Source: Pseudarthrobacter oxydans
GTDB taxonomy: Bacteria > Actinomycetota > Actinomycetes > Actinomycetales > Micrococcaceae
NCBI RefSeq assembly: GCF_013314975.1
Contig: NZ_JABTYH010000032.1
Location: 1 to 57,566 of the forward strand
DNA length: 57,566 bases
Reading direction: 5' to 3'
The position numbers and the translations under genes were made by a program. The notes below the pieces were generated by a model that worked only from the letters and a program-made list of their open reading frames with translations, ran no database searches and had not been told where the DNA came from. Every line of letters begins with the position of its first letter. The first letter of the stretch is position 1. Below, piece by piece: positions 24,429 to 33,396 of this stretch.

Positions 24429-25769
24429 TTAGAAACCTACCGTGGGTGTCGGCCTGACGGCATTTACTGCCCTGTCTGCCAGAACCTGGGCATCACTTCC
24501 CGAATCAAGGATGGTGTTCCGTGCTGACCCCGGATCGACCATCACAGCGGTAACGGCGAGGCCCTCCGAAGCCTTGGTGGCGAGCAGGGCGTCCACCTGG
24601 GCTTCGAAGCAGGAATCACTGGACGTGGAATCCACGTCCAGTGCCACCACGTGGTTGTTGGAGACGAAGTTGCCGGTACCCGCCGTCAACCGGATGATGA
24701 CAGGCCTCGCACCCGCCGGACGGATGGTCTGCGAGTCGATGATCTGCGAGAAGTGGTTGCCCACCACTGAGTTGTTGTTGCCGCTGACGCTCAGAAGCCC
24801 GGCGAGATCGTCCAACCCGTTGTCCACTCCCAGGAAGGGCGTCCACGGCTCGTGGTCCCGCAGGAAGTGGTTCGTGGCCACCAGGTTTTCCGAACTGTTG
24901 CCCTCGAGGACCACCATCCCCGGGTAGAACGAATGCAGCCGGTTGTTGGTGACGCTTGACCGCGTGACGCCGTCAAAGTGGACGCTGCTCGCACCTCGCG
25001 GAAAGACGTTGTTCGCGGTGATCAGCAGCCCGCCGTGGTTCTGGGCATAGATGGAGCGGCCCTTGAAGCCTGCACCGATCAGGTTGTCGGTGATCTTTGA
25101 CGCCTGTCCCCAGCCGCGCAGCTCGATGCAGCTTCCGCATTCGGCGATGAAGTTGTCGTGGATGGACAGTGCGTCCGCGTTGTGGATGGTGAGGGCGTTT
25201 TCGAGGTAAATGAACCCCATGCCGTTCACGCGGAACGAGTCGTTGGCGCTTGCGACGTAGATGCCGGTTTTGCCGTTGACGTAGGTGTTCTCCGCGGGCA
25301 TTCCTGAGCCGTCCGGGATGAAGTGCAGCCCGTCGATGCAGAAGTTGGAGAACTCCACGGAGCTGATCCGCGGGCTCCCGCTCCGCTCAACATGGAACGC
25401 GGCTCCCGTGGATTCCTCCCCGTCCCCGCCGGCGGGAAGGTCAACAATAATGCGGCTCCCGCCGGGCCACAGCTCATGCAGATCAGGCCATTCGTCTTCG
25501 GGAACATTGAAGCGGATGCTCGATGACGTGAAGCCGTGCCCCGAGCCCTGGATCCGAAGGAAGCTGACGTCGATGACCACCTGCGTGCGGAGGTGGTAGT
25601 CCCCCGGCGGAAGGTAGATCACAGCGCCGGGCTTCCCGCCGTCGTCCACATCGGTGGCGGCCTGCCGGCCCTTGATGTCGGCGATGATGCTGTTGATGAC
25701 TTCGCCGATGTCCTTGGACGGGTTGCCGATTGGCCACGCTGTCACGTCGTAGTAGTTGTTGCTTGACAT
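24429..25769 (-). CDS. Inulin fructotransferase (difructose anhydride-forming), GH91
   Basis: 446 residues beginning MSSNNYYDVTAWPIGNP with DIGEVINSIIADIKGRQ, a recognisable Arthrobacter inulin fructotransferase N-terminus. The rest is a right-handed parallel beta-helix (repeated short strands with N-N turns). The enzyme cleaves the end of inulin into difructose anhydride I or III by intramolecular transfer. Asp205 (IHDNF) and Glu216 (CIELR), 11 residues apart, match the spacing of the catalytic pair reported for a Bacillus enzyme of this family. I cannot tell DFA I from DFA III type. No signal peptide is visible from ATG 25769, which has a good GGAAG site. Operon neighbours support fructan metabolism. 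Confidence 0.9.
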   Translation of the reverse strand: MSSNNYYDVTAWPIGNPSKDIGEVINSIIADIKGRQAATDVDDGGKPGAVIYLPPGDYHLRTQVVIDVSFLRIQGSGHGFTSSSIRFNVPEDEWPDLHELWPGGSRIIVDLPAGGDGEESTGAAFHVERSGSPRISSVEFSNFCIDGLHFIPDGSGMPAENTYVNGKTGIYVASANDSFRVNGMGFIYLENALTIHNADALSIHDNFIAECGSCIELRGWGQASKITDNLIGAGFKGRSIYAQNHGGLLITANNVFPRGASSVHFDGVTRSSVTNNRLHSFYPGMVVLEGNSSENLVATNHFLRDHEPWTPFLGVDNGLDDLAGLLSVSGNNNSVVGNHFSQIIDSQTIRPAGARPVIIRLTAGTGNFVSNNHVVALDVDSTSSDSCFEAQVDALLATKASEGLAVTAVMVDPGSARNTILDSGSDAQVLADRAVNAVRPTPTVGF

Positions 25770-25814
25770 GCTTTCTTCCCTTGATGTTGTGGTTCGTCAG
25801 CCTGATAGCAGGGT

Positions 25815-26765
25815 TTATGGGGCCACCGGCTGGTGCTCCGGGAGGTCCCGTTGGAGTTCCTCTGATGTTGGCGGTTGGGCGCCCGGGCGGCGTACGGTGA
25901 TTGCCGCCGCTTTCGCTGCCATCCGTCCCAGCGATTCGAGTACTGCCGGCGCCAGACCTTCTGCGCCACGCATGAGGAGCCCGTAGATCAGCGCGGACAT
26001 ATACGAGTCCCCTGCCCCGATGGTATCCGCGACGGCTGACGGAACCGAGGGGACGTCCACGCGTGCGTCCCTGGTTGTGAGCAGGGATCCCTCCGCTCCC
26101 CTGGTGACGGCGACCAGCCGTGGCCCGAGTCCGAGGATGCGTTGCGCGGTGTCTTCCAGGGAGAGCCGCGGATACAGCCACCGTGCGTCCTCGTCGCTGA
26201 GTTTCACCACCTCCGTAAATTGCACCAGTTCCTCAAAGATGGTTTTTGCCTCGAGGTGGCTGCCAAGCAGTGAAGGACGGATATTGGGATCGTAGGTGAC
26301 CACGCAGCGCTGGTGTGATTGTTCCAGGAGCTCCCTTACCACCGCTGCCCCCGGTGCCAGGAACGTAGCTATCGAGCCGGTGTGCAGGATTTTGGGCAGG
26401 GCAGCCGGAGCGATCCGCGGTAGGTCCCACTGCACGTCGAAGTCGTACTGCGCCGAACCGTCGGTAGCCAGGACCGCAGTTGCCGTGGCTGTTCCGCCCC
26501 GGCGGAGGGAACCGGGCAGAAAGCCCACCCCGGCGTTCCCCAGGTGCTGCCTGATGAGGGCCGCATAGTGGTCGTCGCCGATCGAGGTCAACAGTCCTGT
26601 GTCCACTCCCAGCCGTCCGAGCCCGTAGGCAACGTTGGCCGGAGATCCGCCGGGGTACTCCCTGGTGCCTTGGGGCGAGACGACGATGTCCACGAGGGCT
26701 TCACCGACAACAACCACCTCAAAGGGCGCTGTGGTGTCATGGCGGGTTTGCTGGGCTGCTGGCAT
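25815..26765 (-). CDS. PfkB family carbohydrate kinase, probable fructokinase
   Basis: 316 residues of the ribokinase/PfkB family. VVVGEALVDIVV and YPGGSPANVAYGLGRLG form the sugar-binding start; DTIGAGDSYMSAL is the ATP/anion-hole motif with the catalytic Asp. Within an operon for fructan breakdown it most likely phosphorylates fructose to fructose-6-phosphate in the cytoplasm. AAGG lies upstream of the ATG, and it is 27 bases downstream of the GH32 gene and 45 bases upstream of the fructotransferase. Confidence 0.88.
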   Translation of the reverse strand: MPAAQQTRHDTTAPFEVVVVGEALVDIVVSPQGTREYPGGSPANVAYGLGRLGVDTGLLTSIGDDHYAALIRQHLGNAGVGFLPGSLRRGGTATATAVLATDGSAQYDFDVQWDLPRIAPAALPKILHTGSIATFLAPGAAVVRELLEQSHQRCVVTYDPNIRPSLLGSHLEAKTIFEELVQFTEVVKLSDEDARWLYPRLSLEDTAQRILGLGPRLVAVTRGAEGSLLTTRDARVDVPSVPSAVADTIGAGDSYMSALIYGLLMRGAEGLAPAVLESLGRMAAKAAAITVRRPGAQPPTSEELQRDLPEHQPVAP

Positions 26766-26792
26766 GTTGGGCCTTCCTCTGAGTGGGTGCGC

Positions 26793-28376
26793 TTAGTTGA
26801 GTGCCGTGACGGTGAGTGTCCGGATGGTTGCCTGCCCGCCGCTGACCGTCAGCCGGTTCCCGGTATGTCCCTCTTCAGGAAAAACAAGGTCGGTCAGGAC
26901 CACCTTGCCGTCCTGCGCGAACACCTCCACCGAGCAATGGTCGACGACGATCTGCAGCTTTAGTGCGCCGTCCTCCAGGACCAGCGGGGCGGCTTCCACG
27001 GAGGGAAACTTCTCGTGGAAGCCCGTGTTGCCCGACAGCCGGCGGTCCAGGACGAGCTGATTGGCCGCCGCGTGGTAGGTCAGCAGGGTCCCAGCGCTTC
27101 CCTCACTGTCCCCGAACAGGTGGAAAGCCACGTGGCTGGCGCTTCCGGTCAGTATCTCCGCCTCGATGATGTGGGCGCTGCCGGGTACCGCATCAGGCAG
27201 CCGGAAGGCTGAATCCCTCAGATCAAAGGCGACTGCGTCCATCTGCCCGATGACCGCGTGGACAGCTTCTTCCGCGCGGGCAGGGGGAAGGACCGGTTGC
27301 TGGATCAGGCGGGCGGAGCCGTTGATTTCTGTGAGGCGCAGTTCGCGGGCAAGGGTCATTGAGGACCGCCACGGGGCGGTGGGCAGCTGGTTGGCGTAGT
27401 CCCAGTTGTTCATCCAGCCGATGATGATGCGCCGGCCGTCGGGGGCGTCGCTGAAGGACACCGAGGCATAACAGTCGCGTCCCCAGTCCAGCCACAGGCA
27501 TTGCTGCAGCGCCGCAGCGGCTGCGGCAGGATCATCCAGGGCGCTGACCCCCGCCGGCGCCGCCAGTGAGCCGGCGTCCGGGACGAAGCGGACGCCGTCG
27601 AACGTCCCTACGAAGTACTGGCCGCCGGAACCGCCGGCCACGGCTCCCGGGTTGACGTTGACGATCAGCACCCATTTGGTGTTGTCCGGGTCCCCGTCCA
27701 CCATCAGGGGAAAGAGGTCCGGGCACTCCCACTCGCCCTGGTCCGCGTTGGCCGGTCCGAAGTCGCTCAGGAATTCCCAGGATTTGAGGTCATCTGAACG
27801 GTAGAGGACCACCTTTTGGTGCTGCGCCTCGACGGCGACCATGATCCAGCCGGCGCCCCGCTCCCCCTGGTACCGGAAGACTTTGGGATCGCGGAAGTGC
27901 GCGGAGTTCCTGCTGAGAACGGGGTTCCCGTCGTATTTCCGCCAGGTCATTCCTGCGTCCGTGCTGTAGGCCAGGGACTGGGCCTGCGTGCCGTGGTGTT
28001 CGGACGCCGCTTTGTAGGCGCTGGTGTAGATGGCTACCAGTGCGGGGTGGTCCGCAGTGCCGAAACCGGAGGTGTTGCCGTGGTCCACCACCACGCTCCC
28101 CGAGAAGATGTCCTCCTCCTCGTCGCAGGCAATGGCAACAGGGTGTTCCGTCCAGTGCAGCAGGTCGCGGGAGGTGGCGTGGCCCCAGGACATGTTGCCC
28201 CAGACGCTGCCGTACGGGTTGTTCTGGAAGAAGAGGTGGTACAGGCCGCCGTAGTAAACCAGGCCGTTGGGGTCGTTGAGCCAGGTATCCCTTGCCGTGA
28301 AGTGGATGGCTGGCCGGAACCTGGAGGTTGCGTGCCGGGTTGTTTCCGGGATTGCTGCGTCAAGGCAACTGGACAT
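26793..28376 (-). CDS. GH32 fructosidase, possibly difructose-anhydride hydrolase
   Basis: 527 residues with all three family 32 motifs: WLNDPNG (nucleophile Asp35), FRDPKV (Asp163) and ECPDLF (acid/base Glu217), then the C-terminal beta-sandwich. There is no signal peptide, so it acts inside the cell. Family 32 includes beta-fructofuranosidases, inulinases and the DFA III hydrolases of Arthrobacter. Co-location with an inulin fructotransferase, an importer and a sugar kinase makes a DFA or fructo-oligosaccharide hydrolase likely, but specificity cannot be decided from motifs alone. Confidence 0.9.
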   Translation of the reverse strand: MSSCLDAAIPETTRHATSRFRPAIHFTARDTWLNDPNGLVYYGGLYHLFFQNNPYGSVWGNMSWGHATSRDLLHWTEHPVAIACDEEEDIFSGSVVVDHGNTSGFGTADHPALVAIYTSAYKAASEHHGTQAQSLAYSTDAGMTWRKYDGNPVLSRNSAHFRDPKVFRYQGERGAGWIMVAVEAQHQKVVLYRSDDLKSWEFLSDFGPANADQGEWECPDLFPLMVDGDPDNTKWVLIVNVNPGAVAGGSGGQYFVGTFDGVRFVPDAGSLAAPAGVSALDDPAAAAAALQQCLWLDWGRDCYASVSFSDAPDGRRIIIGWMNNWDYANQLPTAPWRSSMTLARELRLTEINGSARLIQQPVLPPARAEEAVHAVIGQMDAVAFDLRDSAFRLPDAVPGSAHIIEAEILTGSASHVAFHLFGDSEGSAGTLLTYHAAANQLVLDRRLSGNTGFHEKFPSVEAAPLVLEDGALKLQIVVDHCSVEVFAQDGKVVLTDLVFPEEGHTGNRLTVSGGQATIRTLTVTALN

Positions 28377-28414
28377 GTCTGGCGTTCCTTTTCGGACGTG
28401 GAGGGGCTGGCTGG

Positions 28415-29467
28415 CTAGTGCCGTGGAGCCGCGATGGAATCGCGGCGCACCAGGGGGCAGCCCAGGATGGTCGGGTGCAGTGCCATGAGGGCAAGATCGG
28501 TCTTTCCCTCGACGGCGTCAATCAGGTGCTCGGTGGCCCAGGCACCCATCTCGTAGTGGGGCAGGGCAACGGTGGTGAGGCCCGGGTTCAGGTTGGCGGC
28601 AATCAGTTCCTGGTCATCGAAGCCCACCACGGAAAGGTCGCCCGGGATGCTGAGCCCCAGCTCCGCAGCGGCACGGTACGCACCCATGGCCATCCGGTCG
28701 TTGTAGCAGAACAATGCCGTCGGCATAGCGGCACGGTCCCTGGGCGACAGGATCCGCAGGGCCGCCGCGTAGCCGCCGTCCACCTCGGAGGCCTCGGACT
28801 CGACCGGTGCCGCGTCGCCATCGAGCCCCGCTTCCGTCAGCGCCGCCCGGAAAGCGTGGAGCCGCTGGCGGGTCGCGGGGACGTCATCGGTGTTGTTGAG
28901 GAAGCCCACCCGGGTGTGGCCCGCTTCGAGGAGCGCGCCCACGGCTGCCCGCGCGCCGCCTTCCTCGTCCGGGATCACAGCTGTGATCTTTCCTCCAGTG
29001 GCCACCGAGTCCACAAGGACCGAGGGCACGCTGCCGAGGTTGGCCGGCAGCTCCACGTTGCGGTGGTACATGGTGGCGTAGAGGATGCCGTCCACCCGTC
29101 GTTCCAGGAGGGCCTCGATGTCTGCCTGCCGGGATTCGAGGCTGGCCGAGCCGGAGGTGTTGATGATCATGAGGTTGTAGCCGCGGGCTTTGGCGGCCTC
29201 GTCGGCGCCGAGGATGATCCGGCCCGCGTGTGGCGTGGTGGCGATATCCTCGCTCACCAGCCCCAGCATCCCGGTCCGTTGCGTACGCAAGGCCTGGGCC
29301 AGGCGGTTGGGGCCATAACCCAGCTCCTCGGCAGCGGACCGGACCTTGTCCCGGGTTTCGGGACTGACCCGGGCGTAGGCAACCTCATTCAGGACGTGGG
29401 ACACAGTTGTTACTGAGACGCCCGCGGCCACAGCCACGTCCTTGATGCCGATGTTCCTGTTGCTCAT
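28415..29467 (-). CDS. LacI family repressor, internal gene of the fructan operon
   Basis: 350 residues. The DNA-binding region (GIKDVAVAAGVSVTTVSHVL, YARVSPETRDKV) and the effector domain are close to those of the LacI at 23319. The two genes bracket the GH32, PfkB and fructotransferase genes, so the block may have arisen by duplication. It is 24 bases downstream of the second permease gene. Likely operators are the palindrome at 32737 and the partial site at 32871. Small differences in the effector domain could give different inducers. Confidence 0.9.
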   Translation of the reverse strand: MSNRNIGIKDVAVAAGVSVTTVSHVLNEVAYARVSPETRDKVRSAAEELGYGPNRLAQALRTQRTGMLGLVSEDIATTPHAGRIILGADEAAKARGYNLMIINTSGSASLESRQADIEALLERRVDGILYATMYHRNVELPANLGSVPSVLVDSVATGGKITAVIPDEEGGARAAVGALLEAGHTRVGFLNNTDDVPATRQRLHAFRAALTEAGLDGDAAPVESEASEVDGGYAAALRILSPRDRAAMPTALFCYNDRMAMGAYRAAAELGLSIPGDLSVVGFDDQELIAANLNPGLTTVALPHYEMGAWATEHLIDAVEGKTDLALMALHPTILGCPLVRRDSIAAPRH

Positions 29468-29491
29468 CTTCTTCGTTCTGTTGTTGGTGGT

Positions 29492-30442
29492 TCAGCCCTT
29501 GACCGCGCCGAGCGTCATGCCGGCCACGATCTTGCGCTGCAGGAGCAGGGTAAGAAGAATGACCGGGATGGAGTACACGGCTGCCAGAGCCGTCATCGAT
29601 CCCCAGTCCAGGCCGAACTGGGTCTGGAAGTTGGCGATCACCACGGGCGTTGTCTGGGAGCGGATGGCCGTCATCAGGAGCGCGAAGAGGAATTCGTTCC
29701 AGGAGGCCAGGAAGGCGAAGATCGCGGTGACCGCGATGCCGCCGGACACCACCGGGATCACCACCCGCCACAGGGCCCCGAGCCTGCTGCAGCCATCCAC
29801 GGTGGCAGCCTCCTCCAGGTCTTTGGGCACCGCCTCGAAGAAGCTGGCCATCAGCCAGATGGAGAGCGGCAGCGAGATGGTGGTGTGGGCAATGGACAGC
29901 GCGATGGGCGTGTCCGAGAGTCCCATGGATGCCATCATCGAGGCCAGCGGAATGCCGATCGCCACCGGGGGCACCATGCGGGTTACCAGGGCGGCCATGA
30001 TGAAGATCCTGCCGCTGAGGGTTTTGTACCGGGTGATGCCGTAAGCCGCCGGTACCGCCAGCAACAGCGAAAGCAGGGTGCTGATGATGGCCGTCTGGAT
30101 GCTGTTGATGAAGGAGGCCAGGACCCCGTTGCGGCCCAGCGCGTTGGTGTAATTCTCCAGCGTCCATTCCCGGGGAAGGATGGTGGGCGGCACGGCGATG
30201 GTGTCGATCGGCGTCTTGAAGGACGTGAACAGCAGGTACAGGAACGGGAAACCGTAGAGCACCATCGCCGCGGCGAGGAGGATCCACAGCAGGGTCCGGG
30301 TGCCGCGCCGACCTGCTTCCAGGCCTTCCCGGTTCACGCCGCGGCGCCTGCGGGGACGGACGACGGCGGGACGTGCGGAAGGTGCCGCGGCCGCCGTAGC
30401 GGAGGTCCCGGCGTCGTGCGTTGTTTTTTCTGCGACGCGCAT
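29492..30442 (-). CDS. ABC sugar transporter permease (MalG type)
   Basis: 316 residues with a proline/arginine-rich N-terminal tail, about six transmembrane helices and the conserved EAA loop (EEAATVDGCSRLGALWRVVIP) that contacts the ATPase. The start overlaps the stop of the MalF-type gene as ATGA. No ATP-binding subunit gene is present in the operon, so a shared ATPase of the MsiK kind is presumably used; this is common for actinobacterial sugar importers. Confidence 0.9.
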   Translation of the reverse strand: MRVAEKTTHDAGTSATAAAAPSARPAVVRPRRRRGVNREGLEAGRRGTRTLLWILLAAAMVLYGFPFLYLLFTSFKTPIDTIAVPPTILPREWTLENYTNALGRNGVLASFINSIQTAIISTLLSLLLAVPAAYGITRYKTLSGRIFIMAALVTRMVPPVAIGIPLASMMASMGLSDTPIALSIAHTTISLPLSIWLMASFFEAVPKDLEEAATVDGCSRLGALWRVVIPVVSGGIAVTAIFAFLASWNEFLFALLMTAIRSQTTPVVIANFQTQFGLDWGSMTALAAVYSIPVILLTLLLQRKIVAGMTLGAVKG

Positions 30443-31329
30443 CAGGTGTCCTTTCCTGGCCGCCAGATGGTGGCCACCGCAAAGAATGCGACGGCGAGCA
30501 TGGCCAGCAGGTAGATGGTGCCCATGGCGCTTGCCAGGCCGGGATCGCCGAAGCGGATCATGGTGCGGTAGATCAGCAGGCTCATGGTTTCCGAGGCGGA
30601 CTGCGGGCCGCCGTTGGTTTGGATCAGGATGGTGTCGAAGGCCCGAGCGGCATCAATGCCCCGCACTACCAGGGCCACGGCGATGACGGGGCGGAGCAGC
30701 GGCAGGATGATGCGGAACAGCATGGCCGGGGCGCGCGCGCCGTCAAGACGCGCAGCTTCGATCAGGTCCCCCGGGATGTTCTGCAGCCCGGCGAAGAGGA
30801 CCAGGCACATAAAGGAGGTGGTCAGCCAGATGTCAGGGATGGCGACGGAGTACAGCACGATATTCGGGTCCGAGAGCCACCCGATCTGGTTGGGGTTGGA
30901 CAGGATGCCTGCCTGGTGCAGGAGGGTCCCGATGAGGCCGAAGTTGTCGATCATCAGGAACTTCCACAACAGGCCTGCCACGATCGGGGCGATCATCAGC
31001 GGGTACATGAACACGGTCCGCCAGATCTGGGAACTGCGGCCAAGCATGGTGAACAGCAGGGCCATGCCCAGGCCAAGCGCGAACTCGAGCGTGACCACCA
31101 CCAGCGTGTAGGCCAGCGTCCGCCATCCTGCGCCGGTGAAGGCTTCGGAGGCGAAGGCCCGGACGTAGTTGTCCAGGCCCACGAAGTCGCGGGGGCCGCC
31201 GGCGATCGGGGAGATTTTGAAGAAGCTGTCCGCCACCAGGCGGAACAGCGGGAAGGCCACGAATACTGCCAGGAACAGCGCCGCTGGGGTCATCAGGAAC
31301 AATGCGAAGCGGCGATCGGAAATGCGCAC
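30442..31329 (-). CDS. ABC sugar transporter permease (MalF type)
   Basis: 295 residues, about six helices, with an EAA-type loop (IEAARLDGARAPAMLFRIILP). It forms the channel with the MalG-type partner, which follows with a one-base overlap. GTG 31329 has GGAAGAGA upstream. A stable hairpin (31354-31390) separates it from the solute-binding protein gene, a usual device for keeping binding protein expression above that of the permeases. Confidence 0.9.
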   Translation of the reverse strand: MRISDRRFALFLMTPAALFLAVFVAFPLFRLVADSFFKISPIAGGPRDFVGLDNYVRAFASEAFTGAGWRTLAYTLVVVTLEFALGLGMALLFTMLGRSSQIWRTVFMYPLMIAPIVAGLLWKFLMIDNFGLIGTLLHQAGILSNPNQIGWLSDPNIVLYSVAIPDIWLTTSFMCLVLFAGLQNIPGDLIEAARLDGARAPAMLFRIILPLLRPVIAVALVVRGIDAARAFDTILIQTNGGPQSASETMSLLIYRTMIRFGDPGLASAMGTIYLLAMLAVAFFAVATIWRPGKDT

Positions 31330-31353
31330 GGTTTTCTCTTCCGCTGGTTGGGG

Positions 31354-31390
31354 CCGCGGCCGGCACCGGTGGTTCAGGTACCGGCCGCGG
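31354..31390 (-). promoter_or_regulatory. Intercistronic hairpin after the solute-binding protein gene
   Basis: Ten-base perfect arms CCGCGGCCGG / CCGGCCGCGG with a 17-base loop lie between the binding protein and permease genes. It probably stabilises the upstream mRNA or partly terminates transcription. Confidence 0.6.
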
Positions 31391-31395
31391 GGGTC

Positions 31396-32679
31396 TTACT
31401 TGAGGAGGTCCTCGATCTGCTTCTTGGCGTCTGCGAGCAGCGTTGCGGAGTCACCGCCGGCCACGGCCTTCTGCAGCATCGGGACCAGGACGGTGTCCAC
31501 GATCTGCTGCCACTTCTCCGTGGCCGGGCGGGTGGCGGTGGCCTCGCCGTTCAGGGTCTCGATCAGCGGACCGAAGCTTTCGTAGCCTTCCTTGTCCTGG
31601 TACTCCTCAAAGGCGGAGATCCGCGAGGCCAGGCCCAGGCTGGATTCGATGCCCATGCTGTTGTGGTCATAGGCGCACTGGACGAACTTCTTGGCGGCCT
31701 CCGTGTTCTTGGTGGCCTTGGGAACCGTAAGGTACCAGGGGCCGGGGACGCCGCCGATGCCGGCGGAACCGGCGATCATGGGGGCGGTTCCCACCTTTCC
31801 GGCAACGGGTGAATCCTTGGGGATCTGCCGGTAGGCGTGGGCCCAGAAGCGGGTCATGGCGGTCTGGCCCTGGTTGAAAAGATTCTGGGCTGCGGCCCAA
31901 TCCACCTGCGCCGCGCCGGCGGGTGCGGACTTGGTGAGGCTGACGTAGAAGTCCAGCGCTTCCTTGTGGGCGTCGTTGTCGATGACAACGTTGTTGTTCT
32001 CGTCCAGGATCATCGGCCCGCCGGCCTGCAGAACGTGGGCGAGCCATTCGGTTTCCACGCCGCCCTTGACGTCCGTGCCGTACATGCCGTCCCTGGTGAA
32101 GAACTCGGAGATGTCCTGGTACTGCTTCCAGGTGGTGGGGGCAGCGAGTTCATAGCCGTACTTGGCCTGGAAATCGGCCTTGTTCTTGGCGTCTTCGAAG
32201 AGGTCTTTGCGGTAGAGGATGATCTCGGCGTTGGTCCACGCGGGCAGGCCGATGAAGTGCCCGTCCACGTTCGCTTCCTTGACGAGGGAGGGGAAGATGT
32301 CCTTCTTGGCCTCGTCGGTGAAAATTTCGTCGATGGGCTGGAGGGCGTCCTTGAAGCTGGGCAGCCAGACGGAGTCCAGCGCTGCGACATCGAAGGAGAC
32401 GGCGCCGGAGGAGAATTCGCTGGAGAGCCGGTTGAACATGCCGTCGTAGGGCAGTTCCACGAAGTTGACGTCTACGCCGGCGTCCTTCTTGCACTGTTCG
32501 GCAACGCCGGTCAGCTCGGCGTGGCCGCCGGCCTCCACCAGGACGTTGACTGTGTTGGTGCCGGCCGTTCCTGACGTGCTGGCGGCGGGGCCTCCGGCGC
32601 CGCACGCGGAGGCGGCCAGTGCGACGGCGGTGCAGATGCCGCCGATGGCGAGCCTGCTGATGTATTTACGAGTGGACAT
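31396..32679 (-). CDS. ABC transporter sugar-binding lipoprotein (family 1)
   Basis: 427 residues with a lipoprotein signal (lipobox ASAC near residue 26), then a family 1 solute-binding fold (VNVLVEAGGHAELTGVAEQCKKD; GLPAWTNAEIILYRKDLF). It is the first gene of the fructan operon, and its cargo should be the transported fructan product (difructose anhydride or fructo-oligosaccharide). ATG 32679 is chosen because the lipobox fits it; the frame is open to 32799 through the promoter region. Promoter and LacI operator lie immediately upstream. Confidence 0.92.
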   Translation of the reverse strand: MSTRKYISRLAIGGICTAVALAASACGAGGPAASTSGTAGTNTVNVLVEAGGHAELTGVAEQCKKDAGVDVNFVELPYDGMFNRLSSEFSSGAVSFDVAALDSVWLPSFKDALQPIDEIFTDEAKKDIFPSLVKEANVDGHFIGLPAWTNAEIILYRKDLFEDAKNKADFQAKYGYELAAPTTWKQYQDISEFFTRDGMYGTDVKGGVETEWLAHVLQAGGPMILDENNNVVIDNDAHKEALDFYVSLTKSAPAGAAQVDWAAAQNLFNQGQTAMTRFWAHAYRQIPKDSPVAGKVGTAPMIAGSAGIGGVPGPWYLTVPKATKNTEAAKKFVQCAYDHNSMGIESSLGLASRISAFEEYQDKEGYESFGPLIETLNGEATATRPATEKWQQIVDTVLVPMLQKAVAGGDSATLLADAKKQIEDLLK

Positions 32680-32736
32680 CTCTGTCGACTCACTTTCTCT
32701 CGAACGGAAAGGATGAGACTGATCAGGGTGAAAAAT

Positions 32737-32792
32737 CGTTTTGCCAAAACGACTTGGCACATACGTTAGATCCGCCGTCATGCACGTGTCAA
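32737..32792 (-). promoter_or_regulatory. Fructan operon promoter with LacI operator
   Basis: On the minus strand, TTGACA (32792-32787) and TAACGT (32768-32763) are separated by 18 bases. Just downstream, TCGTTTTGCCAAAACGA (32753-32737) is a perfect 8-base-arm palindrome centred on one base, typical of a LacI operator that would block transcription start. Confidence 0.8.
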
Positions 32793-32870
32793 GCGTCACT
32801 TTGAAGTGTTTTTACTCTTGACGGCTCGCGTATACCGGCATTAGCGTCAGGCTCGGACCAGCTTGAAGAA

Positions 32871-32883
32871 TCGTTTTGGCAAA
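32871..32883. promoter_or_regulatory. Partial second LacI operator
   Basis: TCGTTTTGGCAAA keeps the left half of the 32737 operator and part of the right half. The centres are about 134 bases apart, which would allow looping. Confidence 0.5.
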
Positions 32884-33088
32884 TTTGGCAAATGGCTGGC
32901 CTGCTGCGATGGCCGGTCGTCCTCCGCCCTGGGCATCCTCAGGGGATGTGCGAACCATCCAGCGCTGCGGACCCAGGTTCATCTGCCTGCCGAATGTCAC
33001 GGTCCTACACCCGGTCATGGACGCTTTGAGGGCGGTTGAGGAGGCACTTTAGGGAGCCGGGGGCTCCCTTCTCACACCCGGCAAAGAC
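32884..33088. other. Intergenic region between fructan operon and ParDE
   Basis: This is the upstream part of the 447-base gap between the solute-binding protein and ParD genes. It contains no gene-like frame that I would support. Confidence 0.4.
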
Positions 33089-33109
33089 GAGTAGGATTTA
33101 GTCCTACTC
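33089..33109. promoter_or_regulatory. ParD operator palindrome
   Basis: GAGTAGGA-N5-TCCTACTC is a perfect 8-base inverted repeat 17 bases before the antitoxin start. It is well placed for autoregulation by the ribbon-helix-helix antitoxin. Confidence 0.65.
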
Positions 33110-33126
33110 ACCCAATTGGAGCGATC

Positions 33127-33396
33127 ATGCGAACAACACGGCAACTAAGCATCACCCTTCCCAACGAGATGGCCGACGCCTTGCGTCAGCGCGTTACTTC
33201 GGGCGCCTACGCAAGTGAGAGCGAAGTTATCCGTGATGGTTTGCGCACGTTGTTCGCGCGTGACCAGGTGCTTGAGTCGTGGCTTCGCGAGGAGGTTGTC
33301 AGTGCTTATGACGCACTTGCGGCCGATCCCTCCGCTGTGGTGAGCGCCGACGAAGTGCGTGCGCGGCTTTCGGCGAAGCATGACAAGCATCAGTGA
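33127..33396 (+). CDS. parD: ParD-type antitoxin
   Basis: 89 residues. The N-terminus (RQLSITLPNEMADALRQRV and SGAYASESEVIRDGLRTL) is a ribbon-helix-helix fold of the ParD/CC2985 family; the acidic C-terminus would wrap the toxin. The stop overlaps the toxin start (GTGA). The palindrome at 33089-33109 is its likely operator. Slightly lower GC than its neighbours suits a mobile toxin-antitoxin pair. Confidence 0.88.
   Translation: MRTTRQLSITLPNEMADALRQRVTSGAYASESEVIRDGLRTLFARDQVLESWLREEVVSAYDALAADPSAVVSADEVRARLSAKHDKHQ

Noticed and set aside
30355..30410. Additional copy of the dispersed palindrome
   Set aside because: Only the left arm is conserved, and it lies within the coding sequence of the MalG-type permease N-terminus.
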